This document shows positions 24,614 through 32,914 of a stretch of 37,119 nt of DNA, in pieces (position 1 is the stretch's first letter; each line of letters starts with the position of its first letter). Origin of the DNA: Bacteroidota bacterium (GTDB taxonomy: Bacteria > Bacteroidota > Bacteroidia > NS11-12g > UBA9320); contig WGNA01000026.1 in assembly GCA_016124755.1 (NCBI GenBank), positions 1 to 37,119 of the forward strand. Direction: 5' to 3'. Below the pieces are notes generated by a model. The model had not been told where the DNA came from. It ran no database searches and was given only the letters and a program-made list of their open reading frames with translations. Position numbers and translations under genes: made by a program.

Positions 24614-27600
24614 ATGGAAAAACTGAAGGAAGTAATAAAGGAATTCAAACTCTCTTCGTGGTCGGTAGACAATCGTATCAGTGTTTATGTGATGATGTTT
24701 ATCATCCTCATCATTGGTATGAGCAGCTACAATTCGATGCCGAAGGAGAGTTTTCCTGAAATTAAGCAACCCACCATTTATGTAAATACAGCGTATCCCG
24801 GAAACTCTCCGATTGATATGGAGAATCTGGTAACACGCCCGATCGAGAAGGAAATCAACACCATAAGCGGATTGAAGAAACTCTCGTCAACCTCCATCCA
24901 GGATTATTCGATCATTATTGCTGAATTTGAGCTCGACGAACCTTCTGCAGAAGTTTTGCAGGAAGTGAAAGACGCGGTTGACCGCGCAAAGTCGGATTTG
25001 CCAAACGACCTACCGGCAGATCCGAACGTAATGGAACTCGACTTCTCCGAATTTCCGGTAATGAACGTAAACGTGTCTGGCGATTATTCCCAGAAGAAAC
25101 TCAAAGAATATGCAGAGTATCTTCAGGATAAAATGGAGAAACTACCGGAAGTTTCGGCAGTTGACATCAGTGGATTAACCGAGGAGGAAGTTGAAGTTTC
25201 GATCGACCGTGTTAAAATGGAATCTCTGGAGATTTCTCTCGGAGATGTTGAACAAGCCATAACCGGGGAAAACGTAACCATGTCGGGTGGCGATATTAAA
25301 AGCATCGAGGGCAACGAAATAACCCGAAGAAATATTCGGATTGCCGGTGAATTCAAGAATTACAAAGACATCGAAAATGTAATTGTAAAAAATGAACATC
25401 AGAAGATTGTTTACCTGCGGGATATTGGTGAGGTAAGTTTCGGGCCGAAAGAACCGACGAGTTTCGCCAGACTAAATGGGAATCCGGTTGTTACACTCGA
25501 CGTGAAGAAGAAGAGCGGCGGAAACCTGCTCGATGCAGCCGATAGCATTCAGGCTATTATTAAACATGCTCAGGCGAACACACTTCCCAAAGATCTTGAA
25601 ATCGTAATTACCAACGACCAGTCGAAGTTCACCCGAATGATGGTCGACAACTTAGAAAACAGCATCATCATGGGCGTAATTCTCGTGGTGGTAGTTTTGA
25701 TTTTCTTCCTCGGATTGCGAAACTCTTTGTTTGTGGGAATTGCCATTCCGCTTTCCATGCTCATGGGAATTGCCATCCTGAATTTTGCCGGAACCACACT
25801 AAACATGATGGTGTTATTCTCGCTGATTTTAGCGCTCGGGATGTTGGTTGACAACGGCATTGTCGTCGTCGAGAACATTTACAGGTTACGGGGAGAAGGG
25901 AAAACAGCCGAACGTTCTTCGAAGGAAGGAGTAGGAGAGGTGGCAATGGCAATTATTTCATCAACTGCCACAACGGTTGCGGCCTTTGTTCCCTTGTTAT
26001 TCTGGAAAGATTTAATGGGAGAATTTATGAAGTACCTCCCGATTACGCTGATCATCGTGCTTTCATCTTCATTGTTTGTCGCGCTGGTGGTGAATCCGGT
26101 TCTAACAACCGACTGGATGAAAATCGGCAAAACCGTGCAGTCGTCGAATCGCAAGTTCTGGATCCGTATGTCTATTGTTTTTGTTCTGGGTATTTTGTTC
26201 AGAATGATTGATATGAAGATGTTGGGGGGCTTGTTCATAGCCGGCTTCCTGATTTCACTTCTCAACCGGTATTTATTAACGCCGGGTGGAGATTATTTCA
26301 TGGAGAACATTATGCCGAAGCTGGAGAATTCGTATGCCAATTTTGCGAGTTATGCCTTGCACGGAATTAGACCTTATTTGTTCTTCTTTGGAACAATTCT
26401 CCTCATGATTTTAACAATGACCTTTTATGGAATGAGTAATCCGAAGGTTGTTTTCTTTCCGGAAAATGATCCGAACTACATAAACATTTTCATTGAAGCC
26501 CCATTGGGAACCGACATTCAGAAAACGGATGTGATTGCTCAAAAGCTGGAGAAGGTGGTTCAAAAAACCATCAAACCCTACAGCAACATTGTGGAAGCAA
26601 CTTTAGCCCAGGTTGGAGAGAAAACCTCAGACCCGAATGAAGGTCCGCAAAGCGGTTCATCTCCAAACAAAGCGAGAATCACGGTTTCCTTTATCGAATA
26701 TCAAAAGCGGGCATTGCTCGAAGGAAAAGTTGCCACAACATCAGAAGTGATGGCTAAAATTAAAGAAGCCTGCCGCGACTTTCCGGAAGCACAGTTGACT
26801 TTCTCTAAAGATGCGATGGGACCTCCGGTTGGTAAGCCGATTAACGTTGAGGTTAAAGGTGAAGATTATCTCACGCTGATCGGGGAAGTGGAGAAGATCA
26901 AAAAGAAAATGGAAGATGCCCAGATTCCGGGAGTTGACCAATTAAAAACGGATCTCGAACTCGGAAAACCGATGCTGGAAATTTCGATTGACCGGGAAGC
27001 CGCCCGACGTTTCGGACTCAGCACAATGCAGATTGCGGGAACTATCAGAACTGCTTTGCTCGGAAAGGAAATCAGCAAATACAAAGAAGGAGAGGACGAC
27101 TACGAAGTTCAACTGCGGTTTGAAGATGATTACCGTTACAATCTGAGCAATCTGCTGAATACGGTAATTACTTTCCGCGATATGGCGAGCGGACGAATCG
27201 CTCAGGTTCCGATTTCTGCGGTGACCAAAATTGATTTCAATTCAACATACGGAACGGTTAAGCGGAAAGATCTCGATCGGGTAATTACGATTTTCTCGGA
27301 AGTTGAAGAGGGATATAATGCGAATGAGATTGTCGGGAAGTTTAAAGCTTTGCTGGCCGATCACAACATTAAAGAAGGTTACGAATTCAAATTCACCGGA
27401 GAGCAGGAAGAACAATCTGCATCCACCGACTTTTTAATGGGCGCGATGATGCTGGCCGTGTTCATCATCTTCCTGATTATCGTAACCCAGTTCAATTCTG
27501 TTGTGGGACCACTTATCATTATGTTTTCGGTTATCTTCAGTACCATTGGTGTGTTCCTCGGTTTCGGAATTTTCCGAATGCCATTCAGTATTATGATGAG

Positions 27601-28096
27601 TGGTATCGGTATTATTTCACTCGCCGGTGTTGTTGTTAATAATGCGATTGTATTGATCGATTATACGAACCTTCTGCGGGATCGGAAACGTGCCGAACTG
27701 GGTATTGATAAATCAATGCGGTTACCAAAAGAGATCATTCTCGAAACTATTGTGGAGGCAGGCAGAACCCGTTTGAGACCGGTGTTGTTAACGGCAATCA
27801 CCACTGTTCTGGGATTGGTTCCGCTGGCAATCGGTATGAACATCAACTTCTTCAGTTTGCTCACGAGTTTAAATCCGGAGTTTTATGTAGGAGGGGATAA
27901 TGCAGTTTTCTGGGGCCCGATGGCGTGGACGGTAATTTTCGGACTTGTGTTCGCAACCTTCCTCACACTTATTATCGTTCCGGTAATGTACTGGTTGAGT
28001 GATCAGTTAACCTTAGGAGCCAGAAGGCTTGCAGGCTTAAGTGTTGAAGAAGCCAAAATCACAGATGAGGCCGATAGCCTTGTCGATAACGAATAA
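24614..28096 (+). CDS. RND-family multidrug efflux pump (AcrB-like) inner-membrane transporter
   Basis: 1160 residues; proton-driven exporter of the resistance-nodulation-division superfamily, working with the TolC-like channel and adaptor encoded upstream. TM1 is at about residues 23-43. The porter domain includes TAYPGNSPIDMENLVTRPIE. The TM4 proton-relay motif reads GMLVDNGIVVVEN, with D413-N414 in place of the classical Asp-Asp. TM10-12 regions include GIISLAGVVVNNAIVLIDY and RTRLRPVLLTAITTVLGLVP. Between the two RND halves there is an extra hydrophobic hairpin (about IVFVLGILFRM and LGGLFIAGFLISLL), suggesting two additional membrane segments. The Asn is also seen in other Bacteroidota RND proteins as far as I recall. 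Substrate range cannot be predicted. A terminator follows 22 bases after the stop. Confidence 0.92.
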   Translation: MEKLKEVIKEFKLSSWSVDNRISVYVMMFIILIIGMSSYNSMPKESFPEIKQPTIYVNTAYPGNSPIDMENLVTRPIEKEINTISGLKKLSSTSIQDYSIIIAEFELDEPSAEVLQEVKDAVDRAKSDLPNDLPADPNVMELDFSEFPVMNVNVSGDYSQKKLKEYAEYLQDKMEKLPEVSAVDISGLTEEEVEVSIDRVKMESLEISLGDVEQAITGENVTMSGGDIKSIEGNEITRRNIRIAGEFKNYKDIENVIVKNEHQKIVYLRDIGEVSFGPKEPTSFARLNGNPVVTLDVKKKSGGNLLDAADSIQAIIKHAQANTLPKDLEIVITNDQSKFTRMMVDNLENSIIMGVILVVVVLIFFLGLRNSLFVGIAIPLSMLMGIAILNFAGTTLNMMVLFSLILALGMLVDNGIVVVENIYRLRGEGKTAERSSKEGVGEVAMAIISSTATTVAAFVPLLFWKDLMGEFMKYLPITLIIVLSSSLFVALVVNPVLTTDWMKIGKTVQSSNRKFWIRMSIVFVLGILFRMIDMKMLGGLFIAGFLISLLNRYLLTPGGDYFMENIMPKLENSYANFASYALHGIRPYLFFFGTILLMILTMTFYGMSNPKVVFFPENDPNYINIFIEAPLGTDIQKTDVIAQKLEKVVQKTIKPYSNIVEATLAQVGEKTSDPNEGPQSGSSPNKARITVSFIEYQKRALLEGKVATTSEVMAKIKEACRDFPEAQLTFSKDAMGPPVGKPINVEVKGEDYLTLIGEVEKIKKKMEDAQIPGVDQLKTDLELGKPMLEISIDREAARRFGLSTMQIAGTIRTALLGKEISKYKEGEDDYEVQLRFEDDYRYNLSNLLNTVITFRDMASGRIAQVPISAVTKIDFNSTYGTVKRKDLDRVITIFSEVEEGYNANEIVGKFKALLADHNIKEGYEFKFTGEQEEQSASTDFLMGAMMLAVFIIFLIIVTQFNSVVGPLIIMFSVIFSTIGVFLGFGIFRMPFSIMMSGIGIISLAGVVVNNAIVLIDYTNLLRDRKRAELGIDKSMRLPKEIILETIVEAGRTRLRPVLLTAITTVLGLVPLAIGMNINFFSLLTSLNPEFYVGGDNAVFWGPMAWTVIFGLVFATFLTLIIVPVMYWLSDQLTLGARRLAGLSVEEAKITDEADSLVDNE

Positions 28097-28117
28097 TTCA
28101 ATTTGAATAAAGCATTG

Positions 28118-28149
28118 AAGGCCGTTCGAAAGAGCGGCCTTTTTTTTTG
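28118..28149 (+). terminator. Terminator of the efflux operon
   Basis: Ten-pair stem (28118-28127 and 28132-28141, one G-T wobble) closing a GAAA loop, followed by a T-run to about 28148. Confidence 0.85.
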
Positions 28150-28170
28150 GAGAAACGGAAGATGAGGAAT

Positions 28171-29545
28171 CGGTAACAGTAACTGTAACAGTAACGGTAA
28201 CATAGAGCCAAGAGCGAAAGAGCGAAAGAGCGGTAACGGAAATAGTAACCGTATCAAGAACGGAGATAAAAAACGAAAACCTATAGAGCGATATCGATTC
28301 TGAGCTATGCGAAGAATCTCTTATATCACAGAAACGCAAATCGTCATGCTGAGCGGAGCGAAGTAACCAAAGCGGAGAACAAAAGAACAAAGAGTGGAAA
28401 CAGTAACAGTAACAGTAACTGTAACATAGAGCGGAGAGAGGAAGAGCGGTAACGGAAACCGTAACAGTAACCGTAACAGTAACCGTAACAAGAACGGAGA
28501 TAACAAACGAATACCTAGAGAGCGATATCGATTCTGAGCCGTGCGAAGAATCTCATAACTCTCCGAACTCAAATCGTCATGCTGAGCGAAGCGAAGTAAC
28601 CAAAGCGGAGAACAAAAGAACAAAGAGTGGAAACAGTAACAGTAACAGTAACTGTAACATAGAGCGGAGAGAGGAAGAGCGGGGTTGTATTAACTGTAAA
28701 GGTAACGGCATGATAGAGCCAAAAGCGAAAGAGCGAAAGGGCGGAAACAGTAACCGTAACTGTAACCGTAACCGTAACCGTAACAAGAACGGAGATAACA
28801 AACGAATACCTAGAGAGCGATATCGATTCTGAGCCGTGCGAAGAATCTCATAACTCACGAAAGGCAAATCGTCATGCTGAGCGAAGCGAAGTAACCAAAG
28901 CAGAGAACAAAAGAACAAAGAGTGGAAACAGTAACAGTAACAATAACAGTAACTGTAACATAGAGCGGAGAGAGGAAGAGCGGGGTTGTGTTAACTGTAA
29001 CGGTAACGGCAAGATAGAGCCAAAGCGAAAGGGCGGAAATAGAAACAGTAACTGTAACCGTAACAGTAACCGTAACAAGAACGGAGATAAAAAACGAATA
29101 CCTAAAGAGCGATATCGATTCTGAGCCGTGCGAAGAATCTCTTATTACACCGAAAGGCAAATCGTCATGCTGAGCGAAGCGAAGTAACTGAAACGGAGAA
29201 CAAAAGAACAAAGAGCGGTAACGGAAACAGAAACAGTAACTGTAACCGTAACCGTAACCGTAACAAGAACGGAGATTAAAAACGAATACCAAGAGATCGA
29301 TATCGATTCTGAGCTGTGCGAAGAATCTCTTATTTCACCGAACTCAAATCGTCATGCTGAGCGGAGCGAAGTAACCAAAGCGGAGAACAAAAGAACAAAG
29401 AGTGGAAACAGTAACGGTAACTGTAACAGTAACATAGAGCCAAGAGCGAAAGAGCGAAAGAGCGGTAACTGTAACCGTAACCGTAACCGTAACAAGAACG
29501 GAGATAAAAAACGAATACCTAAAGAGCGATAGAGCGAGGAGGATC
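28171..29545. repeat. Composite tandem repeat array with degenerate GTAACN hexamer tracts
   Basis: Five full units and one partial unit of 188-295 bp. Each has, in order: a run of hexamers GTAACN; ACAAGAACGGAGATAA; CGAATACCTAGAGAGCG; the module CGATATCGATTCTGAGC (positions 28289, 28523, 28818, 29110, 29298, and truncated at 29527); GTGCGAAGAATCTC; TCGTCATGCTGAGCG (positions 28341, 28574, 28869, 29162, 29349); GAAGCGAAGTAACC; and AGAACAAAGAGTGG leading into the next hexamer run. AGAGCGAA octamers occur between. GATTCT and AGAATC within each unit can form a short hairpin. Units differ mainly in hexamer copy number. The array fills most of the gap between the efflux operon and lgt. No credible gene lies in it. 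Confidence 0.9.
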
Positions 29546-29828
29546 TGTCGATTGTTTTTTATCTTACAGCAAAGCAAGTTTTACCGGCACGATCCGCATT
29601 TGTAGAGGCGAGGCATGTCTTGCCCCTACAAACACAGCCGCCGAATAAGACTTCAAATGATCAAGAACACCGGAGATTGAATACAACTGAACCAATTTTA
29701 TCCCATGTAGAAAAATTACAGTGAATGATGAATTATCCCGAATGATCGCCAAACTTCTCAATCGCTTAATCTCAATGCGGGATTTAAACCCTATTATCGC
29801 TGAATATTTCTGACCAGATCTCAGCAGA
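29546..29828. other. Gap between the repeat array and lgt
   Basis: Apart from the palindrome at 29599-29632, this stretch holds one short protein-like frame on the plus strand, open from 29691 to 29813, with a possible GTG start at 29721 (VNDELSRMIAKLLNRL and so on, 30 residues). It could be a remnant of a longer gene, but nothing identifies it. No clear lgt promoter was found. Confidence 0.3.
29599..29632. repeat. 34-bp near-perfect palindrome of the GTAGGGGCGAGGCATG type
   Basis: TTTGTAG at 29599 and CTACAAA at 29626 bracket AGGCGAGGCATGTCTTGCCC. Seventeen pairs form with one mismatch and two G-T wobbles. Such short palindromes recur between genes in many unrelated bacteria (general knowledge); here it stands alone, next to but distinct from the hexamer array. 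Confidence 0.7.
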
Positions 29829-31061
29829 ATGTTTCCAAACTTTTATTTCCTGTTCAAAGACCTCTTCGGAATTGAAGCTTGTGCTTTAGTCTATATAAAC
29901 ACCTTCGGTTTCTTTGTTGCCATTTCGTTCCTGCTCGCAAACCTCACCATGACCTGGGAGTTACAACGAAAGGAAAAAGACGGCCTCATAAAAGGAATGC
30001 CCGGAAAGCAGTGGGTGGGAGTGATGCCGAATATGTCGGATTATGCCTGGAATGCCGCAATGGGATTTATTCTCGGCTGGAAATTCCTGTATCTGATTGT
30101 AAATGCCTGCGATTTTTTCAGCGATCCGCAAAGCAAAATTCTCAGTAGTGAAGGTTCTTTAACCATGGGACTCATCGCTGCGGCAATTGCTGTGGGAATG
30201 AAATATTATCAGGGGTGGAAAACCAAAAACAAACACACCGAAGCGAAATTGGAAGCGGTAACAATTCATCCGTATCAGCGAATGGGGAATTTTACCATTA
30301 TCGCAGCGGTCGCGGGTTTATTGGGTGCTAAAATTTTCGACCACATGGAGCACTGGGATGAATTCATTAAAAATCCTCTGGGTGCTTTTCTCAATCCATT
30401 TTCGGGTCTTACGTTTTACGGCGGATTGATCGTGGGCGGTGGTGCGGTTCTTTGGTACGCACGAAAAGTAAATATTCACTGGCGTCACATGCTCGACGTT
30501 GGTGGTCCTGCCATGATGTTAGCTTATGGTGTTGGCAGAATAGGTTGTCACATGGCGGGTGATGGTGACTGGGGAATTGTGAATACACGTCCAAATCCGG
30601 GATGGCTGCCCGACTGGCTGTGGGCTTATACTTACCCGAATAACGTTGCGCATGTTTGTGATCCGATTGGCGGTGTGCCCTGTGAACCGGGTGTGATTCC
30701 CCAATTGTCGGTTCCGGTTTGGCCGACTCCGATTTACGAAGCAATGATGGGAATCGGACTCTTTTTTATTCTGTGGTCGTTGCGAAAGCGAATTAAAGTC
30801 CCCGGAGTTCTGTTTTGCATCTATCTCATTTTTGCCGGATTCGAACGATTCTGGATTGAGAAAATTCGGGTGAACGCTGTTTATCATATTGGCGGTATGA
30901 ACATCACTCAGGCAGAAATTATTTCCGTGGTTTTAATGATTGTAGGAGCCATTGGTTGGTGGTGGTTTAAAAAACATCCAGAAGTTAAATTGCTTTCTTC
31001 GGCTTCGGGATCGGATATCGGTTCAACACCTGCTGAAACCGCTCAATCCGAAGAAAAATAA
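29829..31061 (+). CDS. lgt: Prolipoprotein diacylglyceryl transferase (Lgt)
   Basis: 410 residues, longer than the roughly 290 of E. coli Lgt because of an N-terminal segment and a loop of about 60 residues before TM helix 3. It attaches diacylglycerol from phosphatidylglycerol to the lipobox Cys of prolipoproteins in the inner membrane. The signature region reads YGVGRIGCHMAGDGDWG (G236, R237), then PTPIYEAMMGIGLF and FAGFERFWIEKIRVN, which correspond to the GRxxNFxNxExxG, HPTQLYE and R/E-containing motifs. The HGG motif is FYGGLI here. These changes fit my recollection of Bacteroidota Lgt. Several lipoproteins in this window (the adaptor, the nucleotidase domain, the M14 peptidase) would be its substrates. 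Confidence 0.9.
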   Translation: MFPNFYFLFKDLFGIEACALVYINTFGFFVAISFLLANLTMTWELQRKEKDGLIKGMPGKQWVGVMPNMSDYAWNAAMGFILGWKFLYLIVNACDFFSDPQSKILSSEGSLTMGLIAAAIAVGMKYYQGWKTKNKHTEAKLEAVTIHPYQRMGNFTIIAAVAGLLGAKIFDHMEHWDEFIKNPLGAFLNPFSGLTFYGGLIVGGGAVLWYARKVNIHWRHMLDVGGPAMMLAYGVGRIGCHMAGDGDWGIVNTRPNPGWLPDWLWAYTYPNNVAHVCDPIGGVPCEPGVIPQLSVPVWPTPIYEAMMGIGLFFILWSLRKRIKVPGVLFCIYLIFAGFERFWIEKIRVNAVYHIGGMNITQAEIISVVLMIVGAIGWWWFKKHPEVKLLSSASGSDIGSTPAETAQSEEK

Positions 31062-31104
31062 CCGGATCGATTTCAACATCAATTTGAAAATGTAAATTGG
31101 GAAG

Positions 31105-31950
31105 GTGTTACGAAACCTCCTGACCGCCTTCATTTTCTTATGCTCAATTATCGGGATTCGGGCTCAGGTTGTGCTGGAGAAATATGTTGAGTTTGGGGTT
31201 CCGGTTCTCATTGGCACTGCCGATCAGAACAACTTAGGTTTCCCCGATCGATTAGGCAGGGTTGCGACAATTGACGTAAATAAACTGGAAGCTGAAAGGA
31301 AAAAATTTTCGGCTTTGCGATATAAATCCAGTTTTGGTCTTTCCGCAGGTCACATTATTTCTACTTCTAAAAGCACTTTTTTAAAGATCGCATTTGGTTA
31401 TTCCCAATATTCATTAGAAAGCTCAGGAAAATATTTACGTCTTTCCGATGCGAGGGGCAGTAACAATCCGTCGATTTACTCGGTACAAAAATTCAATTAC
31501 GTGTTTCGAGTTGTTAATATGGATATCTCGGGAAAGTCAACGTATGCCGGCAAGAAAAATCATCACTCTTTTTCGTGCGGAATTCGATCTTCGATTTTAA
31601 CTCAGAGTAAGTATCTGGTGGAATTGAAGCATTCGACTACCGGGCAAGAGAAATATACTTACCAAAAAGATCTGCGGTTTACCGACGGGGTTTTTAATTG
31701 TAGTCCTTTTTTTCAATATGATTTCACGCCGCAGATCTCAAAAGGAAGAACCAAATACTCTTTGTTGGTTTCCAATATCAACCTCATGTACAGGAATAAT
31801 TTCGGAGGAGAGATCAAAAAGTTCACTTCTGTGAATCGGCTTTTCGTAGCACAGATAAGTGTTTCAAAGGTTTTAAGAAGAACGGTGGTTGACAATAAGC
31901 ATGAATCGGGAGACGAATGGAAAAGCAGTTTGAAGTTTTATTATTCTTGA
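31105..31950 (+). CDS. Exported protein of unknown function, tandem paralogue 1
   Basis: 281 residues from a GTG start. A signal peptide (LLTAFIFLCSIIGIRA) is cleaved before QVVLEKYVEFG. The mature part is rich in alternating hydrophobic and aromatic residues (SSFGLSAGH, IAFGYSQYSLES, YSLLVSNINLMYR), suggesting an outer-membrane or periplasmic beta-barrel-like fold. The most conserved stretch shared with the next gene is FTDGVFNCSPFFQYD followed by KGRTKYSLLV. Two cysteines lie in the mature region (FSCGIRSS and FNCSPF). It overlaps the next gene. No known family was recognised. Confidence 0.7.
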   Translation: MLRNLLTAFIFLCSIIGIRAQVVLEKYVEFGVPVLIGTADQNNLGFPDRLGRVATIDVNKLEAERKKFSALRYKSSFGLSAGHIISTSKSTFLKIAFGYSQYSLESSGKYLRLSDARGSNNPSIYSVQKFNYVFRVVNMDISGKSTYAGKKNHHSFSCGIRSSILTQSKYLVELKHSTTGQEKYTYQKDLRFTDGVFNCSPFFQYDFTPQISKGRTKYSLLVSNINLMYRNNFGGEIKKFTSVNRLFVAQISVSKVLRRTVVDNKHESGDEWKSSLKFYYS

Positions 31951-32777
31951 GGAAGTTCAGTTTTCGCCGCTTCGTGACTTTATTTATTCTGTTCTATTCT
32001 TTTGTCGGCATTCAAGCTCAGGTAATTCATGAAAAATATATTGAGTTCGGAATTCCGGTGATCATCAAACATACCTCAGAGCCAACAGTTTCCAGATACC
32101 CATTTGCGGTCGGACCATTTACCACCATTGATGTGAATTCACTGGTAACACAAAAAAGGAAAGCTTCCTTTCTTCGATACGAATCCAGTTTTGGATTTTC
32201 AGCAGGGCATAGAATAACTTCGGAAAAATCAAATTTTATTAATATTCAATTTGGATATGCTCAATATTCTCTGAAAAGTTCAGAGCAAACATTAAGATTT
32301 TCTGATATGGTTGACCCTTTAAGAGGATTTGTAAATCCATCCTTTTACTCCGTTGAAAAATTAGCCTACGCTTTCCGTTTGGTAAATCTGGATATCTCCG
32401 GCGGGACAGCTTTGAATGGCAAGAAATTTCTTCATTCGTTTTCCTGCGGACTTCGGTCCTCGATTCTGACGCAGAGTAAATATATGGGAGAATTAAAGCA
32501 TGGAAAAACCGGCCAGAAAAAATTCACATATCAAAAAGATCTGAGGTTTACCGACGGGGTTTTTAATTGTAGTCCGTTTTTTCAGTATGATGTTACACCA
32601 CAGATAGCAAAAGGAAGAACTAAATATTCTTTGTTGGTAACCGACATGAATTTACTGTACCGGCTCAACTCCGTTTATCCATCGGCGAGCAACGACAAAA
32701 CGTTCAGACGGAAAAACAATTTATTCATAGCCCGGATCAGTGTTTCGAGAGTTTTGAGGAGAGTTGAAAGAGATTGA
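31917..32777 (+). CDS. Exported protein of unknown function, tandem paralogue 2
   Basis: 286 residues if ATG 31917 is used. A TTG at 31947, whose last two bases form the start of the upstream stop (TTGA), would give RKFSFRRFVTLFILFYSFVG as a more ordinary signal peptide and fits the layout of paralogue 1. Cleavage is expected before QVIHEKYIEFG. Shared landmarks with paralogue 1 are FSAGHRITSEKS, FGYAQYSLKSS, HSFSCGLRSSILTQSKY, FTDGVFNCSPFFQYD and KGRTKYSLLVTDMN; the two mature cysteines are conserved. Near-identical DNA around the FTDGVFNCSPFFQ codons indicates a fairly recent local duplication. Function unknown. Confidence 0.7.
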   Translation: MEKQFEVLLFLRKFSFRRFVTLFILFYSFVGIQAQVIHEKYIEFGIPVIIKHTSEPTVSRYPFAVGPFTTIDVNSLVTQKRKASFLRYESSFGFSAGHRITSEKSNFINIQFGYAQYSLKSSEQTLRFSDMVDPLRGFVNPSFYSVEKLAYAFRLVNLDISGGTALNGKKFLHSFSCGLRSSILTQSKYMGELKHGKTGQKKFTYQKDLRFTDGVFNCSPFFQYDVTPQIAKGRTKYSLLVTDMNLLYRLNSVYPSASNDKTFRRKNNLFIARISVSRVLRRVERD

Positions 32778-32825
32778 TGCTTTGGGATTGTTCAAACCAC
32801 GTATTGGAACCATACGATTCTTTTT

Positions 32826-32902
32826 TGTTTCACTTTTTATGACATAAATGTTTTTGTTTCACTTTTTGTGACACAATGTGGCTTGTTCCAATTTTTTTGA
32901 CA
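32826..32902. repeat. Three 19-bp direct repeats at an exact 29-bp period
   Basis: TGTTTCACTTTTTATGACA at 32826-32844, TGTTTCACTTTTTGTGACA at 32855-32873 and TGTTCCAATTTTTTTGACA at 32884-32902. Starts are 29 bp apart both times. The first two also share most of the 10-bp spacer. Each unit begins TGT and ends ACA. The array lies 12 bases before the truncated open frame at 32915. Confidence 0.75.
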
Positions 32903-32914
32903 TAAAATTGGTAG

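Noticed and set aside
28171-29545. CRISPR-like array
   Set aside because: Units are long and variable, the segments between modules are themselves repetitive rather than unique spacers, and no cas genes are near.
28003-29577. A chain of overlapping minus-strand open frames of 68-145 residues with Val-Thr runs and repeated MFFCSPLWLLRFAQHDD-like starts
   Set aside because: They are translations of the repeat array in several frames, overlap each other, have no promoter or conserved domain, and end wherever the repeat units drift.
29721-29813. 30-residue plus-strand frame (VNDELSRMIAKLLNRL...)
   Set aside because: Protein-like in composition but without an identifiable family, promoter or conserved length; kept only as a note in the gap description.
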